Part shown: positions 1-8,497 of the stretch, in pieces | Position numbering within the stretch: the stretch's first letter is position 1 | Layout of the letters: every line of letters begins with the position of its first letter | Source of the DNA: Oceanibaculum indicum P24 | GTDB lineage: Bacteria > Pseudomonadota > Alphaproteobacteria > Oceanibaculales > Oceanibaculaceae | Assembly: GCF_000299935.1 (NCBI RefSeq) | Contig: NZ_AMRL01000001.1 | Location: forward strand, 186,001-250,000 | Reading direction: 5' to 3' | Length of the DNA: 64,000 nt | Notes under the pieces: generated by a model | Seen by the model: the letters and a program-made list of their open reading frames with translations, nothing else | The model's database searches: none | What the model was told of the DNA's origin: nothing | Program-made: the position numbers and the translations under genes

Positions 1-1
1 C

Positions 2-844
2 ATCGTGGCGAAGCATTTCGGCACCGACCATCACCAGCTTTTCGTCGATTCCAGCCGCGCCCTGCCGGAGCTGCAGAACTGCATCGCCGCCATGGCGGAA
101 CCGATGGTCAGCCACGACGCCATCGGCTTCTACCTGCTCTCCCAGGAGGTGGCGAAGCATGTGAAGGTGGTGCAGAGCGGCCAGGGCGCCGACGAGGTGT
201 TCGCCGGCTATCACTGGTACCCGCCGCTGATGAACAGCAACGCGGCGGTGGAGGATTACGCCCGCGTCTTCTGCGACCGTACCCATGCGGAATTCGGCAA
301 GGCGGTCGATCCGCGCTTCGTGGATGGCGACCACAGCCGCGCCTTCATCGCCGAGCATTTTGGCATGGCCGGCGCCGATACGGCGGTGGACAAGGCGCTG
401 CGCCTCGACACCACCATCATGCTGGTCGATGACCCGGTGAAGCGCGTCGACAACATGACCATGGCCTGGGGTCTGGAGGCGCGCGTGCCCTTCCTGGACC
501 ATGAGCTGGTGGAGCTGGCCGCCCGCATTCCGCCGGAGATGAAGGTGGAAGGCGACGGCAAGTATGTGCTGAAGGAGGCCGCCCGCAAGGTCATCCCGAA
601 GGAGGTGATCGACCGGCCGAAGGGCTATTTCCCGGTGCCGGCGCTGAAATATCTGCGCGGACCTTTCCTGGAGATGGTGCGCGACGCGCTGACCTCGCAG
701 GCCGCGCGCGACCGCAAGCTGTTCAACCCGGACTATGTCGAGACCTTGCTTAAGGACCCCGACGCGCATCTGACGCCGCTGCGTGGCTCCAAGCTGTGGC
801 AGTGCGCGCTGCTGGAACTCTGGCTGCAGCAGAACCAGGCGTAA
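2..844 (+). CDS. asnO: N-acetylglutaminylglutamine amidotransferase, C-terminal part (5' truncated by window)
   Basis: Asparagine-synthetase-like enzyme; only the last 280 or so residues are present because the gene begins before the window. The visible part is the ATP-pyrophosphatase (synthetase) domain. It has SGQGADEVFAGY, which binds ATP, and RVDNMTMAWGLEARVPFLDHELVE, typical of the AsnB fold (read here in two pieces). The call over ordinary asparagine synthetase rests on the two genes downstream, ngg and an M42 peptidase, which form the known NAGGN osmolyte cluster. There the enzyme amidates N-acetylglutaminylglutamine in the cytoplasm. The stop lies 29 bases before the ngg start, so the genes are probably one operon. 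Confidence 0.88.
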   Translation: MVAKHFGTDHHQLFVDSSRALPELQNCIAAMAEPMVSHDAIGFYLLSQEVAKHVKVVQSGQGADEVFAGYHWYPPLMNSNAAVEDYARVFCDRTHAEFGKAVDPRFVDGDHSRAFIAEHFGMAGADTAVDKALRLDTTIMLVDDPVKRVDNMTMAWGLEARVPFLDHELVELAARIPPEMKVEGDGKYVLKEAARKVIPKEVIDRPKGYFPVPALKYLRGPFLEMVRDALTSQAARDRKLFNPDYVETLLKDPDAHLTPLRGSKLWQCALLELWLQQNQA

Positions 845-873
845 GCCCGCTTCCGCGAGGGAGGACAAGAGGA

Positions 874-2682
874 ATGACCATCATGACCGCCAGGACCAAT
901 CCCCGCCCCGCCCCGCCCCGCCGTCAGCGCGGCGGCAACGAGCGGCTGCAGCGCCACACCGCCGTCAGCCTGCGCGAGGCCACGCGCCAGGGCGACCGCA
1001 TCAAGGGCGAGGACTGGCCGCGTGACGCCGCCATCGATTGCGGCTGGGGCCGGCTGATCTTCGCCCACACCTTCACCGATGGCGACAGGCTGGTGGAGCT
1101 GCTGCGCGAGGAACCGGCGGGCCGCCGCGACATCGCCTTCTATGTGCATGAACCGCATGTCCTGCTGGCGAAGGCGCCGCAGGCGCTGTTCCTCGACCCC
1201 TCGCACACCTACCGGCTTCAGATGTCAGCCTATCGGCCGGCACGCCGCCGCCCCAAGGGCTTCGCCGTGCGCCGCTTGCGCACCATTGCCGATGCCCAGG
1301 CGGTGAACGACATCTATGCCGGGCGCGGCATGGTGCAGGTCGATCCGGCCTTCTTCTGGACCAACCGGATGAAGAAGCATCTGACCTTCCTGGTGGCCGA
1401 AGATCTGGCGACCGGCAAGGTGCTGGCCGCGGTCACCGGCATCGACCATGTGAATGCCTTCAGGGACCCGGAAAACGGCAGCAGCCTGTGGAGCCTGGCG
1501 GTCGATCCGCAGGCGCCCTATCCCGGCATCGGCGAGGCGATGGTGCGCCATCTGGCGGAGCATTTCGCGGCGCGCGGGCGGGCCTATATGGACCTGTCGG
1601 TGATGCACGATAATGACCAGGCCATCGGCCTCTACGAGAAGCTGGGCTTCCAGCGCGTGCCGGTGTTCGCGGTGAAGACCAAGAACACGATCAACGAGAA
1701 GCTGTTCGCCGGCCCGCCGGTCGAGGAAAATCTGAACCCCTACGCCATGCTGCTGGTGAACGAGGCACGGCGGCGCGGCATCGGCGTCGAGGTGCTGGAC
1801 GCCGAGGGCGGCTTCTTCAAGCTGACCCATGGCGGGCGGTCAATAACCTGCCGCGAGAGCCTGTCGGAGCTGACCACTGCCGTCGCCATGAGCCGCTGTG
1901 ACGACAAGGCGGTGACCCGCCGCCTGATGGAGAAGGAAGGGCTGCGCGTGCCGGCCCAGCGCACCGCCGGCGACACCAAGGCCGATATCGCCTTCCTGAA
2001 GGAATACAAGTCGGTGGTGGTGAAGCCCGCGCGCGGCGAGCAGGGGCGCGGCATCAGCGTCGATGTGCGCGGCGTAGAGGAGCTGAAGACCGCCATCGAG
2101 ACGGCGCGCCGCACCTGCGACACGGTGCTGATCGAAGAGCTGGTACAGGGCGAGGATCTGCGCCTGATTGTCATCGGCTTCAAGCTGGTGGCCGCCGCTG
2201 TGCGCCGACCGCCCTCGATCACCGGTACCGGCCATCATACGGTGGAGCAGCTGATCGAAAAGCTGAGCCGCCGCCGTGCCGCCGCGACCGGCGGGGAAAG
2301 CCGCATTCCGATGGATGTGGAGACCGAGCGCTGCGTCGCCATGGGCGGCTATGAGCTGGACAGCATCCTGCCGGAGAACGAGACGCTGCTGGTGCGCAAG
2401 ACCGCCAACCTGCACACTGGCGGTACCATCCATGATGTAACCGACCAGTTGCATCCGGCGCTGGTCGATGCGGCGGTGAAGGCGGCGCGGGCCATCGACA
2501 TTCCGGTGGTCGGGCTGGATTTCATCGTCCCCAGCGCGGCCCGGCCCGATTACGCAATCATCGAGGCGAACGAGCGGCCCGGCCTCGCCAATCACGAGCC
2601 GCAGCCGACGGCGGAACGCTTCATCGACCTGTTGTTCCCGCAGACCGCCATCGACCGCTGGCCGCCAAAGGACATGCGCTAA
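874..2682 (+). CDS. ngg: N-acetylglutaminylglutamine synthetase (GNAT + ATP-grasp)
   Basis: 602-residue two-domain enzyme that makes the dipeptide N-acetylglutaminylglutamine, precursor of the osmoprotectant NAGGN. A GNAT acetyltransferase domain lies at about residues 130-275, with an acetyl-CoA-binding stretch around PYPGIGEAMVRHLAEHF and a YEKLGF end motif. An ATP-grasp ligase domain follows from about residue 330 to the C terminus (KSVVVKPARGEQGRGISV, and IEANERPGLANHEP near the end). I chose the ATG at 874 because GAGGACAAGAGG lies just upstream; the frame is open earlier but inside asnO. The domain order matches the NAGGN family known in Pseudomonas and Sinorhizobium. Confidence 0.9.
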   Translation: MTIMTARTNPRPAPPRRQRGGNERLQRHTAVSLREATRQGDRIKGEDWPRDAAIDCGWGRLIFAHTFTDGDRLVELLREEPAGRRDIAFYVHEPHVLLAKAPQALFLDPSHTYRLQMSAYRPARRRPKGFAVRRLRTIADAQAVNDIYAGRGMVQVDPAFFWTNRMKKHLTFLVAEDLATGKVLAAVTGIDHVNAFRDPENGSSLWSLAVDPQAPYPGIGEAMVRHLAEHFAARGRAYMDLSVMHDNDQAIGLYEKLGFQRVPVFAVKTKNTINEKLFAGPPVEENLNPYAMLLVNEARRRGIGVEVLDAEGGFFKLTHGGRSITCRESLSELTTAVAMSRCDDKAVTRRLMEKEGLRVPAQRTAGDTKADIAFLKEYKSVVVKPARGEQGRGISVDVRGVEELKTAIETARRTCDTVLIEELVQGEDLRLIVIGFKLVAAAVRRPPSITGTGHHTVEQLIEKLSRRRAAATGGESRIPMDVETERCVAMGGYELDSILPENETLLVRKTANLHTGGTIHDVTDQLHPALVDAAVKAARAIDIPVVGLDFIVPSAARPDYAIIEANERPGLANHEPQPTAERFIDLLFPQTAIDRWPPKDMR

Positions 2683-2749
2683 CGGGAACAGGAAAGACGG
2701 AGAACCGTCGCAAACCCAACGTCAGGGAACCGAAACCACAGGGGATATC

Positions 2750-3919
2750 ATGCACAAGCCGACCATCGACATGGCCTATCTGAAGGGGGTACTCAGCGAG
2801 CTGTTGTGCATTCCCAGCCCGAGCGGCTTCACCGATCAGGTCGTGCTGTTCGTCAGCCGCGAACTGGAGCGGCTCGGCATCGCCTACGAGCTGACACGGC
2901 GCGGCGCCATCCGCGCCGACCTGCCGGGCCGGCAATACAGCCCCGACCGCGCCGTGGTCAGCCATCTCGATACGCTGGGTGCCATGGTGAAGAACCTTAA
3001 GCCGAATGGCCGGCTGGAGCTGGTGATGATCGGCCACTGGTCGGCCCGTTTCGCTGAGGGCGCGCGCGTCACCCTGTTCACCGACGACAGCGCCTATCGC
3101 GGCACCATCCTGCCGCTGAAGGCTTCCGGCCATACCTTCAACCGCGAGATCGATACCCAGCCGGTCGGCTGGGACCATGTCGAGCTGCGCATCGACGCGC
3201 AGGCGGAAAGTCGCGCGGACCTGGAGAAGCTGGGTGTGAATATCGGCGACTATGTCGCCATCGATCCTCAGCCGGAATTCCTGGAGACCGGCTACATCGT
3301 CTCGCGCCATCTCGACAACAAGGCGGGTGCTGCCGTCATGCTGGCCGCCGCCAAGGCGGTGAAGGAAGCGGAGATGGAGCTGCCGATGGACTGCCATCTG
3401 CTGTTCACCATCTCCGAGGAGGTGGGATCGGGTGCCTCCGCCGTGCTGCATGGCGACGTGGCGGAGCTGGTCAGCATCGACAATGGCACCACCGCCCCCG
3501 GCCAGAATTCGCGCGAGACCGGCGTGACCATCGCGATGAAGGACCAGACCGGCCCGTTCGACTATCACCTGACGCACAAGCTGATCGGGCTGGCGAAGGA
3601 TCATCGCATCCCGCACCAGCGCGACGTGTTCCGCTATTACCGCTGCGACGGCGCCTCGGCGGTGGAGGCCGGCAATGACATCCGCACAGCGCTGCTGACC
3701 TTCGGCATCGACGCCTCGCACGGCTATGAGCGGGTGCATGAAAGCGCGCTGGAGAATCTGGCGGAGCTGATCACGCTCTACATGCAGAGCCCGGCGACAG
3801 CGAAGCGCGATTCGACGCGGCTCGGCGGCGTCGAGGGCTTCCCGGAGACCCAGGGCGCCGATATCGACCCCAACCTGCTGCCGCACGCCTTCGGCGCCGG
3901 CAGGTCGGACGACGACTGA
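2750..3919 (+). CDS. NAGGN-system M42 family peptidase
   Basis: 389-residue M42-type dinuclear zinc aminopeptidase of the kind found in NAGGN operons, where its exact role (turnover or processing of the osmolyte) is not settled. Visible metal-site motifs are SHLDT near residue 73, SRHLDNKAG near 185, the catalytic pair in TISEEVGSG near 223, SIDNGTT near 245 and DASHGYERVH near 325. The ATG at 2750 follows AGGGGAT at good distance. It lies 67 bases after ngg on the same strand and is probably co-transcribed. The length is normal for the family. Confidence 0.88.
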   Translation: MHKPTIDMAYLKGVLSELLCIPSPSGFTDQVVLFVSRELERLGIAYELTRRGAIRADLPGRQYSPDRAVVSHLDTLGAMVKNLKPNGRLELVMIGHWSARFAEGARVTLFTDDSAYRGTILPLKASGHTFNREIDTQPVGWDHVELRIDAQAESRADLEKLGVNIGDYVAIDPQPEFLETGYIVSRHLDNKAGAAVMLAAAKAVKEAEMELPMDCHLLFTISEEVGSGASAVLHGDVAELVSIDNGTTAPGQNSRETGVTIAMKDQTGPFDYHLTHKLIGLAKDHRIPHQRDVFRYYRCDGASAVEAGNDIRTALLTFGIDASHGYERVHESALENLAELITLYMQSPATAKRDSTRLGGVEGFPETQGADIDPNLLPHAFGAGRSDDD

Positions 3920-3931
3920 TGGGTTGAGGGA

Positions 3932-4498
3932 TCAGCGCGGCTGCGGGTAGCGGACCGTCGGCCCCAGCTGTTCGATCACGGTGCGGGCATCGTAGGATTT
4001 CGGATCGTCCTTCGGTGTCCGCCCCTTGAAGATCAGGATATCGGCATAGGCGCGGTACCGGTTCTGCGCGTAGCTGTTGGTGTTCCAGCCCATGCCATAG
4101 CCATAGCTGCCGGGCCAGCGGCTGCCATAGACGCTGTAGCCGCCCGGCCAGCCGGCATTGCCGTGATAATCGGTGATGCGCTCGATATCCTTCTCGACCA
4201 GCACGAAATGGTCGCCATCACGCTGCAGCGTCAGCTCGGCGGCGCGGTAGAGCAGGTAATTCTCCACCGTCTCGCGCGGCGTCACGTCATTGCCGTAGAA
4301 GGTCACGCGGAACCGGTTGCCCTCGATCTGCTGCTCGGAAAAGCCCGTCGAGCTGTCCAGCCGCGGCTTGTAGGGCGTCGGCTGCGCGCAGGCGGCGACC
4401 AGCAGCGCCAGCCCGGTAACCATTGCCAGCTTGGTCAGCGCCAGCTTCGTCACGGTGCCTTTGGTGCCGGCGGCAGAAAGAAATGTGCCAGCGCTCAT
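3932..4498 (-). CDS. CC0125/CC1285-type lipoprotein
   Basis: 188-residue predicted lipoprotein. The N terminus has a hydrophobic signal segment ending in a lipobox (LLVAAC), so the mature protein should be lipidated at Cys. The body (GFSEQQIEGNRFRVTFYGND, then a VENYLLYRAAELTL stretch) is typical of a small alphaproteobacterial family known from Caulobacter; no enzymatic function is established. A Gly/Tyr-rich loop (about residues 125-150) precedes the C-terminal segment. The ATG at 4498 is preferred over an upstream ATG at 4558 because GGGAGAGC precedes it and the signal peptide then sits at a reasonable position. It is convergent with the M42 gene, with a 12-base gap. Confidence 0.78.
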   Translation of the reverse strand: MSAGTFLSAAGTKGTVTKLALTKLAMVTGLALLVAACAQPTPYKPRLDSSTGFSEQQIEGNRFRVTFYGNDVTPRETVENYLLYRAAELTLQRDGDHFVLVEKDIERITDYHGNAGWPGGYSVYGSRWPGSYGYGMGWNTNSYAQNRYRAYADILIFKGRTPKDDPKSYDARTVIEQLGPTVRYPQPR

Positions 4499-4645
4499 GC
4501 TTGCTCTCCCGGTAAACAAATGCTGCGAGCCGTTCTTAACACACAATGTAGGCGGCAACTAAGGCATTCCAAGGGCGATGCCTTTTCCCTTGTACGCGGC
4601 AGCGGGAGAAATCCGTCGTGGGAAGTAGTTTCCTTCCCCTTCTTA

Positions 4646-4668
4646 CCCTCTCCCCTGGCGGGAGAGGG
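4646..4668. repeat. Hairpin CCCTCTCCC/GGGAGAGGG
   Basis: Perfect 9-bp stem with a 5-base loop (CTGGC). No T-run follows on either strand, so it is more like a dispersed intergenic hairpin than a classical terminator. A similar CCTTCTCC...GGAGAGGG core occurs at 47077-47115. Confidence 0.7.
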
Positions 4669-4685
4669 GAGCCAGCCGCCTTATG

Positions 4686-4793
4686 CTTCGAGACGCCTGC
4701 TGTGCAGGCTCCTCAGCATGAGGTCACCAGGTGGCGCCACCGGTAATCCAATGCTCCCCTCGTCCTGAGGAGGCCCGCAGGGCCGTCTCGAAG
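4686..4793. repeat. Dispersed inverted repeat (CTTCGAGACG ... CGTCTCGAAG)
   Basis: The left arm starts CTTCGAGACGCC and runs to CCTCAGCATGAGG; the right arm runs from CGTCCTGAGGAGG to GCCGTCTCGAAG. The arms are imperfectly complementary over roughly 35 bases. This composition (CCTGAGGAG...CGTCTCGAAG) is a common dispersed intergenic element in alphaproteobacterial genomes. Only one copy is in this window. Confidence 0.7.
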
Positions 4794-4812
4794 TACATGG
4801 GGTGAGCGCCCC

Positions 4813-5604
4813 TCACCCCTCCAGGAAGCCGGTCAGCACCTCGCGGAAGCGCTCCGGGTGGACGGCCGGGTAAAAATGTCCGCCATGCGGCAGGATGACC
4901 GTCTCGGCGTTGGGGATCAGGCGGCCCAGTTCCTCGCTGAGATAGGCCGGCGTCACCATGTCGTCGCGCGCGCCGAACACCAGCGTCCTGTGCTGGATCG
5001 TCGGCACATCCTTGCGCCGGTCGTGCGCCATGATGGCGGCGATGCGCGACTTCACGATCTCCGGCACCGGCACCTGCTTCGCCGCCGCCTCGTCGGTGAT
5101 CAGCCCGGCATCCGGATTGTCGCGCAGATGGTCGCTGGGCAGCATGAACAGGATGTTGGCGCGCAGATAGGCCCCCGGCCCCATGCTGTCGAGGATTTCC
5201 GTGCGCACCCGGAACAGCTGCTGGAAATAACCGTCGAAGCCGGCCCAGGTGGCGCTCAGCACCAGCCGGTCGATGCGTTCCGGATGTTCAAGCGCAATAT
5301 GCTGGCCCATCGCCCCGCCGGTCGAATGGCCGGCAAAATGCGCCTTGTCGATGCCGAGATGGTCCATCAGCGCCAGCACGTCATCGGCCATCTGCGGCAC
5401 CGAATACTCAATCCGGTCCAGGCTGCTGCGCCCGGTGCCGCGATGATCGTGCAGCACGACCTTGTAGTGCTTCGACAGTTCCGGCACATGGACGTTCCAG
5501 AAGGTGGCGCTGCCCGACAGTCCGGCGGCGAGCACCAGCGGCGGCCCGTCGCCATGCACCTCGTAATAGAGCTTGGCACCGTTGGAGAGCGTCAGTTCGG
5601 CCAT
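4813..5604 (-). CDS. Alpha/beta-fold hydrolase
   Basis: 263-residue single-domain alpha/beta hydrolase of the 3-oxoadipate enol-lactonase / RutD-like type. The nucleophile elbow is GHSTGG (Ser near residue 97). An HGGHFYPAVHP stretch near the C terminus supplies the catalytic His, and the oxyanion-side motif is HDHRGTGRS. The ATG at 5604 is chosen because AGAGGAAC precedes it and MAELTLSNGAKLYYEVHG is the usual family start; the frame is open further upstream without support. It sits 31 bases downstream of the M81 peptidase gene on the same strand, so the two probably form an operon. The substrate cannot be read from sequence. Confidence 0.82.
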   Translation of the reverse strand: MAELTLSNGAKLYYEVHGDGPPLVLAAGLSGSATFWNVHVPELSKHYKVVLHDHRGTGRSSLDRIEYSVPQMADDVLALMDHLGIDKAHFAGHSTGGAMGQHIALEHPERIDRLVLSATWAGFDGYFQQLFRVRTEILDSMGPGAYLRANILFMLPSDHLRDNPDAGLITDEAAAKQVPVPEIVKSRIAAIMAHDRRKDVPTIQHRTLVFGARDDMVTPAYLSEELGRLIPNAETVILPHGGHFYPAVHPERFREVLTGFLEG

Positions 5605-5635
5605 TTCTGTTCCTCTTGTCGTGCCAGGTTGGGAC

Positions 5636-7132
5636 TTAGAAAACCACTTCGTCGAGCGGCCAGATCGGCCGCCGCAGCTTCTTGAAGTCGAAGCGCGACC
5701 AGTCGTGCGAGCACAGCGAGCCGGAATCAACCGCGATGACCTTACGGGAGATCGGCTCGAAGGCGGCACGGAAATGATGCGCGCTCTTCACCACGATGAC
5801 GCTCTTCTTCAACGGATCGATGCCGTTGGTCAGGAAGGCCTGATGGTCGGTGGTCTGCTGCCGGTTGCTGGTGACGACGATCTCGATGCCGCCAACCTCC
5901 AGCACCATGGTCGGGCCCATCTGCATGACCACGCCCTTCCACATCGGCCCGTCATGCACAAAGCGGCCATCGCCCAGATGCTTTACCACGCCGGTGCACT
6001 TGATCGGCGCACCGAAGGCCGGATCGGTATGGCCGCCCAGTTCGACCGTGATGCTGGCGCCAACACCGGCCTTCTGGCCGGCCTGCACCGCCGCCGGATC
6101 GGTGATCGGGCAGAAGCAGGCATTCTTCACCCCGGCATCGAGCAGCGCGCGCAGCAGGTTCGTCGTGTCGCCATAGCCGCCACCGCCCGGATTGTCCGTC
6201 GGGTCGGCGATGACCAGCGGCTTGCCGGTGCCGTCATCGCCCTTCAACGCCTCGGCCACCGCGACGTCCAGCGTCTGGTAATGCACGGTCTGCTTGTCGC
6301 GTGTGTCCCAGATCTCGCGGATCAGCGTATCCAGAATATCCTTCGCGCGCCGCGTCACCGCCGGATTATGGCTGATCGACACGGACGGGCCGGCCATGTG
6401 GATGTCCGACCACTGGAAGCCGGCATGGATGGAGATGGCGTGAATGCCGGTCTCCTTCTCATATTCCGCGGCCCTGGCCAGCAGATCGACCATCGGGCCA
6501 ACGCCGGCGCTGGTGCGGCCATGGTCGCAGCCATCCAGCGAGGGCGGGCGGCCGACGATGCAGCCAAGCTCCAGCCGGCCCTCCATCATCTCATTCACCA
6601 GGTCGGCGGCCTGCACCGCGCGCTCGAACTGGTCGATATGCGGATAGGTGCGGTAGGCGATGATGGCATTGGCATTCTCCGCCATCGCATCGCTGACATT
6701 GGCATGCAGATCCAGCGTGATGGCGATCGGCACGCGCGGGCCAAGCCGGCGGCGCAGCGCCTCCAGCAGCGCGCCTTCCGCATCATCCTCCGTTTCCGTC
6801 ACCATCGCGCCATGCAGGGCGAGGCAGATGCCGTCCACCGGTCCCTGCTTGTCCAGCGCATCCAGCACGGCGCCCTTCAGCATCGCCCAGCAATCCGCCG
6901 TCACCTTGCCAGACGGGGTGGCGTTGGCGGCGACCGCGTTCACCGTGGTCCAGCCGAAGCGCTCGGCGGCGTCGATGAAGCCGCCAAGCTCCGTGCGGGT
7001 GCCGCGGAACTGCCCGACAATCTCGTCACCGATGCCCAGATAGCGGCGGCGATAGGCCCCCTCATCTGTCGGCAGCAGGCTGAAAGTGTTCGTCTCGTGC
7101 ATGATCTGGGCAATGAGCACACGCTTGGACAT
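5636..7132 (-). CDS. M81 family metallopeptidase (MlrC-like)
   Basis: 498-residue protein of the M81 (microcystinase C) family, normal length. It begins MSKRVLIAQIMHETNTFS, the family's HETNTF signature. Probable zinc ligands are in LDLHANVS (Asp, His) and YRTYPHID (His), and the C-terminal domain carries DPTDNPGGGGYGDTT. Characterised relatives cleave small or linear peptides; many environmental members lie near transporters or amidohydrolases and act on unknown small amides. The start is supported by AGGGATCG upstream. It probably heads a two-gene operon with the hydrolase downstream. Confidence 0.87.
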   Translation of the reverse strand: MSKRVLIAQIMHETNTFSLLPTDEGAYRRRYLGIGDEIVGQFRGTRTELGGFIDAAERFGWTTVNAVAANATPSGKVTADCWAMLKGAVLDALDKQGPVDGICLALHGAMVTETEDDAEGALLEALRRRLGPRVPIAITLDLHANVSDAMAENANAIIAYRTYPHIDQFERAVQAADLVNEMMEGRLELGCIVGRPPSLDGCDHGRTSAGVGPMVDLLARAAEYEKETGIHAISIHAGFQWSDIHMAGPSVSISHNPAVTRRAKDILDTLIREIWDTRDKQTVHYQTLDVAVAEALKGDDGTGKPLVIADPTDNPGGGGYGDTTNLLRALLDAGVKNACFCPITDPAAVQAGQKAGVGASITVELGGHTDPAFGAPIKCTGVVKHLGDGRFVHDGPMWKGVVMQMGPTMVLEVGGIEIVVTSNRQQTTDHQAFLTNGIDPLKKSVIVVKSAHHFRAAFEPISRKVIAVDSGSLCSHDWSRFDFKKLRRPIWPLDEVVF

Positions 7133-7294
7133 GGCGATCCCTGGATTTGGTGTTTGTGTACCGGCCTTTGCGCCTTGACGCCGGCCCGGCGCTTGCGGGC
7201 ATCATGCTACCGACAGAAAACAAAGTCGTCAGCAAACTTTACAACTAAGTGACGGCAAATCTTTACGCCCGCAGGGCGGAACAGGGAGGAAGCA

Positions 7295-8017
7295 ATGTCG
7301 AAACCCATCACCCTCATCACCGGCGCCAGCCGGGGCATCGGCCTGGCGCTGGCGAAAGACATGGCGGCGCGCGGCCATCATGTGATCGGCCTGTCGCGCA
7401 GCGCGCCGAAGGAGGGCTTTCCCGGCGACTATGTGACCGGCGATCTGTCGGATGCTGCTGACACCGCCCGCGCGCTGGCGGAGATCGCGAAGACCTATCA
7501 GGTCGATAATCTGGTGAACAATGCCGGCCTGATCACCGTGGAGCGGCTGGAGCAGGCCAGCCTGCCGGCCTTCGAGCAGATGATCGCGGTGAACATGCGC
7601 GCGCTGCTGCAATGCAGCCAGGCCGTGCTGCCGGCGATGAAGGCAAAGCGGCGCGGGCGCATCGTGAATATCGGCAGCCGCGCCGCGCTGGGCAAGGAAG
7701 GGCGCGGCATCTACGGCGGCACCAAGGCTGCCGTTGTCGGCTTCACCCGCAGCTGGGCGCTGGAGCTGGCGCGCGACGGCATCACCGTGAACTGCGTCGC
7801 CCCCGGCCCCATCGAGACCGAGCTGTTCCGCGATGCCAACCCGCCGGGCAGCCCACAGGCCGAGGCGCTGATCGCCACCGTGCCGGTCGGCCGCATCGGC
7901 CAGCCTTCCGAAGTGGCGGCGGCCTGCGCCTATTTCATGTCCGACGGGGCCGGCTTCGTCACCGGCCAGGTGCTGAATGTCTGCGGCGGCCTGACCGTCG
8001 GCCAAGTGGTGATGTAG
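7295..8017 (+). CDS. Short-chain dehydrogenase/reductase (SDR)
   Basis: 240-residue classical SDR that uses NAD(P). Cofactor motif TGASRGIG is at residues 8-15, NNAG near 72, and the catalytic Ser and Tyr-x-x-x-Lys are in NIGSRAALG and YGGTK (near 127 and 140). The PGPIETEL stretch follows. The ATG at 7295 has a strong GGAGG eight bases upstream. It is divergent from the M81 gene (162-base gap) and stands alone on its strand. The substrate is unknown; FabG-like reductases and sugar or steroid dehydrogenases share these features. Confidence 0.88.
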   Translation: MSKPITLITGASRGIGLALAKDMAARGHHVIGLSRSAPKEGFPGDYVTGDLSDAADTARALAEIAKTYQVDNLVNNAGLITVERLEQASLPAFEQMIAVNMRALLQCSQAVLPAMKAKRRGRIVNIGSRAALGKEGRGIYGGTKAAVVGFTRSWALELARDGITVNCVAPGPIETELFRDANPPGSPQAEALIATVPVGRIGQPSEVAAACAYFMSDGAGFVTGQVLNVCGGLTVGQVVM

Positions 8018-8048
8018 GGGGGACTTCCCCTCTCCCCTCTTCTTTCTC

Positions 8049-8131
8049 GTCACCCTCGGGCTTGACCCGAGGGTCCAGCGGTCAGTGCGGTTCGCTCGGT
8101 CAATGGATGGTCGGATCAAGTCCGACCATGA
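8049..8131. repeat. Dispersed GTCA...TGAC hairpin repeat, copy 1
   Basis: The left arm is a perfect hairpin, ACCCTCGGG-CTTGA-CCCGAGGGT (8052-8074). The right arm is ATGGTCGGA-TCAAG-TCCGACCAT (8107-8129). The element opens with GTCA and closes with TGAC. Same layout as the elements at 11123, 13026, 40459 and 47129. Confidence 0.85.
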
Positions 8132-8219
8132 CGAAAGAGAAAGCGGTTCTTCCGCGGAGAGAGTTCAGCCCCCATTGTGCGTTGCAAAAAATTCAGCCCC
8201 CTCCTGCGCACATTTCCGC

Positions 8220-8247
8220 TTGACGGAAAAACCGCCATCCCTATCTT
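8220..8247 (+). promoter_or_regulatory. Candidate sigma-70-type promoter for metNIQ
   Basis: TTGACG (8220-8225), a 16-base spacer, then TATCTT (8242-8247). Transcription from about 8254 would place the SAM-II aptamer right at the 5' end of the mRNA, as expected. This is a motif match only. Confidence 0.5.
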
Positions 8248-8254
8248 CACCAGC

Positions 8255-8322
8255 AGACAGGGAAACTTGTCTCGCGGTGATTTGAGGGAGCAGCTTGCGC
8301 CGCGTCAACAAACGCTAAAGCG
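8255..8322 (+). promoter_or_regulatory. SAM-II riboswitch
   Basis: The segment contains the conserved SAM-II pieces in order: GGTGATTTGA (8276-8285), GCTTGC (8293-8298), CGCGTCAACAAACGCTAAAG (8301-8320). A preceding hairpin AGACAGG-GAAA-CTTGTCT (8255-8272) has a GNRA loop. SAM-II aptamers are found mainly in Alphaproteobacteria ahead of methionine genes and lower expression when S-adenosylmethionine binds. Here it lies ahead of metNIQ, which fits. It is unusual in being about 250 bases from the metN start, whereas SAM-II normally sits next to the RBS it hides. Confidence 0.85.
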
Positions 8323-8368
8323 CCACGGAGCGTATTCGTGGTTTTCCCGTCTGTTGATGGAGTGAGCC

Positions 8369-8449
8369 ATGTGTGCGCTTTTTTTATTGCCTGATTTCCC
8401 GGCCTCCGGCGCCACCCGCCGAATGTGCCGCTGCCGCTGTCGAACCTGA
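8369..8449 (+). CDS. Upstream ORF / possible Cys-rich leader peptide
   Basis: A 26-codon ORF with GGAG six bases before its ATG. The peptide starts MCALFLLPDF and ends MCRCRCRT, with three Cys codons alternating with Arg just before the stop. The last Cys codons and the stop lie in a 6-bp hairpin GCTGTC-GAACCT-GACAGC (8436-8453). A GC hairpin with a T-run follows at once. This resembles a translated leader peptide that senses Cys-tRNA, but translation is not shown. It could also be chance coding in a GC-rich leader. Confidence 0.4.
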   Translation: MCALFLLPDFPASGATRRMCRCRCRT

Positions 8450-8454
8450 CAGCC

Positions 8455-8497
8455 GGCCTGGCCCGGCCCTCTTCCGCAAGAGCGCCCGGCCCTTTTT
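8455..8497 (+). terminator. Possible attenuator hairpin in metN leader
   Basis: An inner stem CTCTT-CCGC-AAGAG (8469-8482) lies within a GC-rich outer stem. GGCCTGGC (8455-8462) can pair with GCCCGGCC (8484-8491) with one mismatch, and TTTTT follows at 8493-8497. Its left arm shares bases 8455-8457 with the hairpin over the Cys codons, so the two folds compete. This would be a plausible expression platform. Confidence 0.45.

Larger units (their letters stand above)
4499..4812. other. Gene-free stretch with two hairpin-forming repeats
   Basis: This 314-base stretch lies upstream of the lipoprotein gene and downstream of the hydrolase gene, both of which are on the minus strand. It holds the lipoprotein promoter/RBS region on the minus strand, a 9-bp hairpin and a long inverted repeat (listed separately). 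I see no convincing ORF. Confidence 0.6.
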
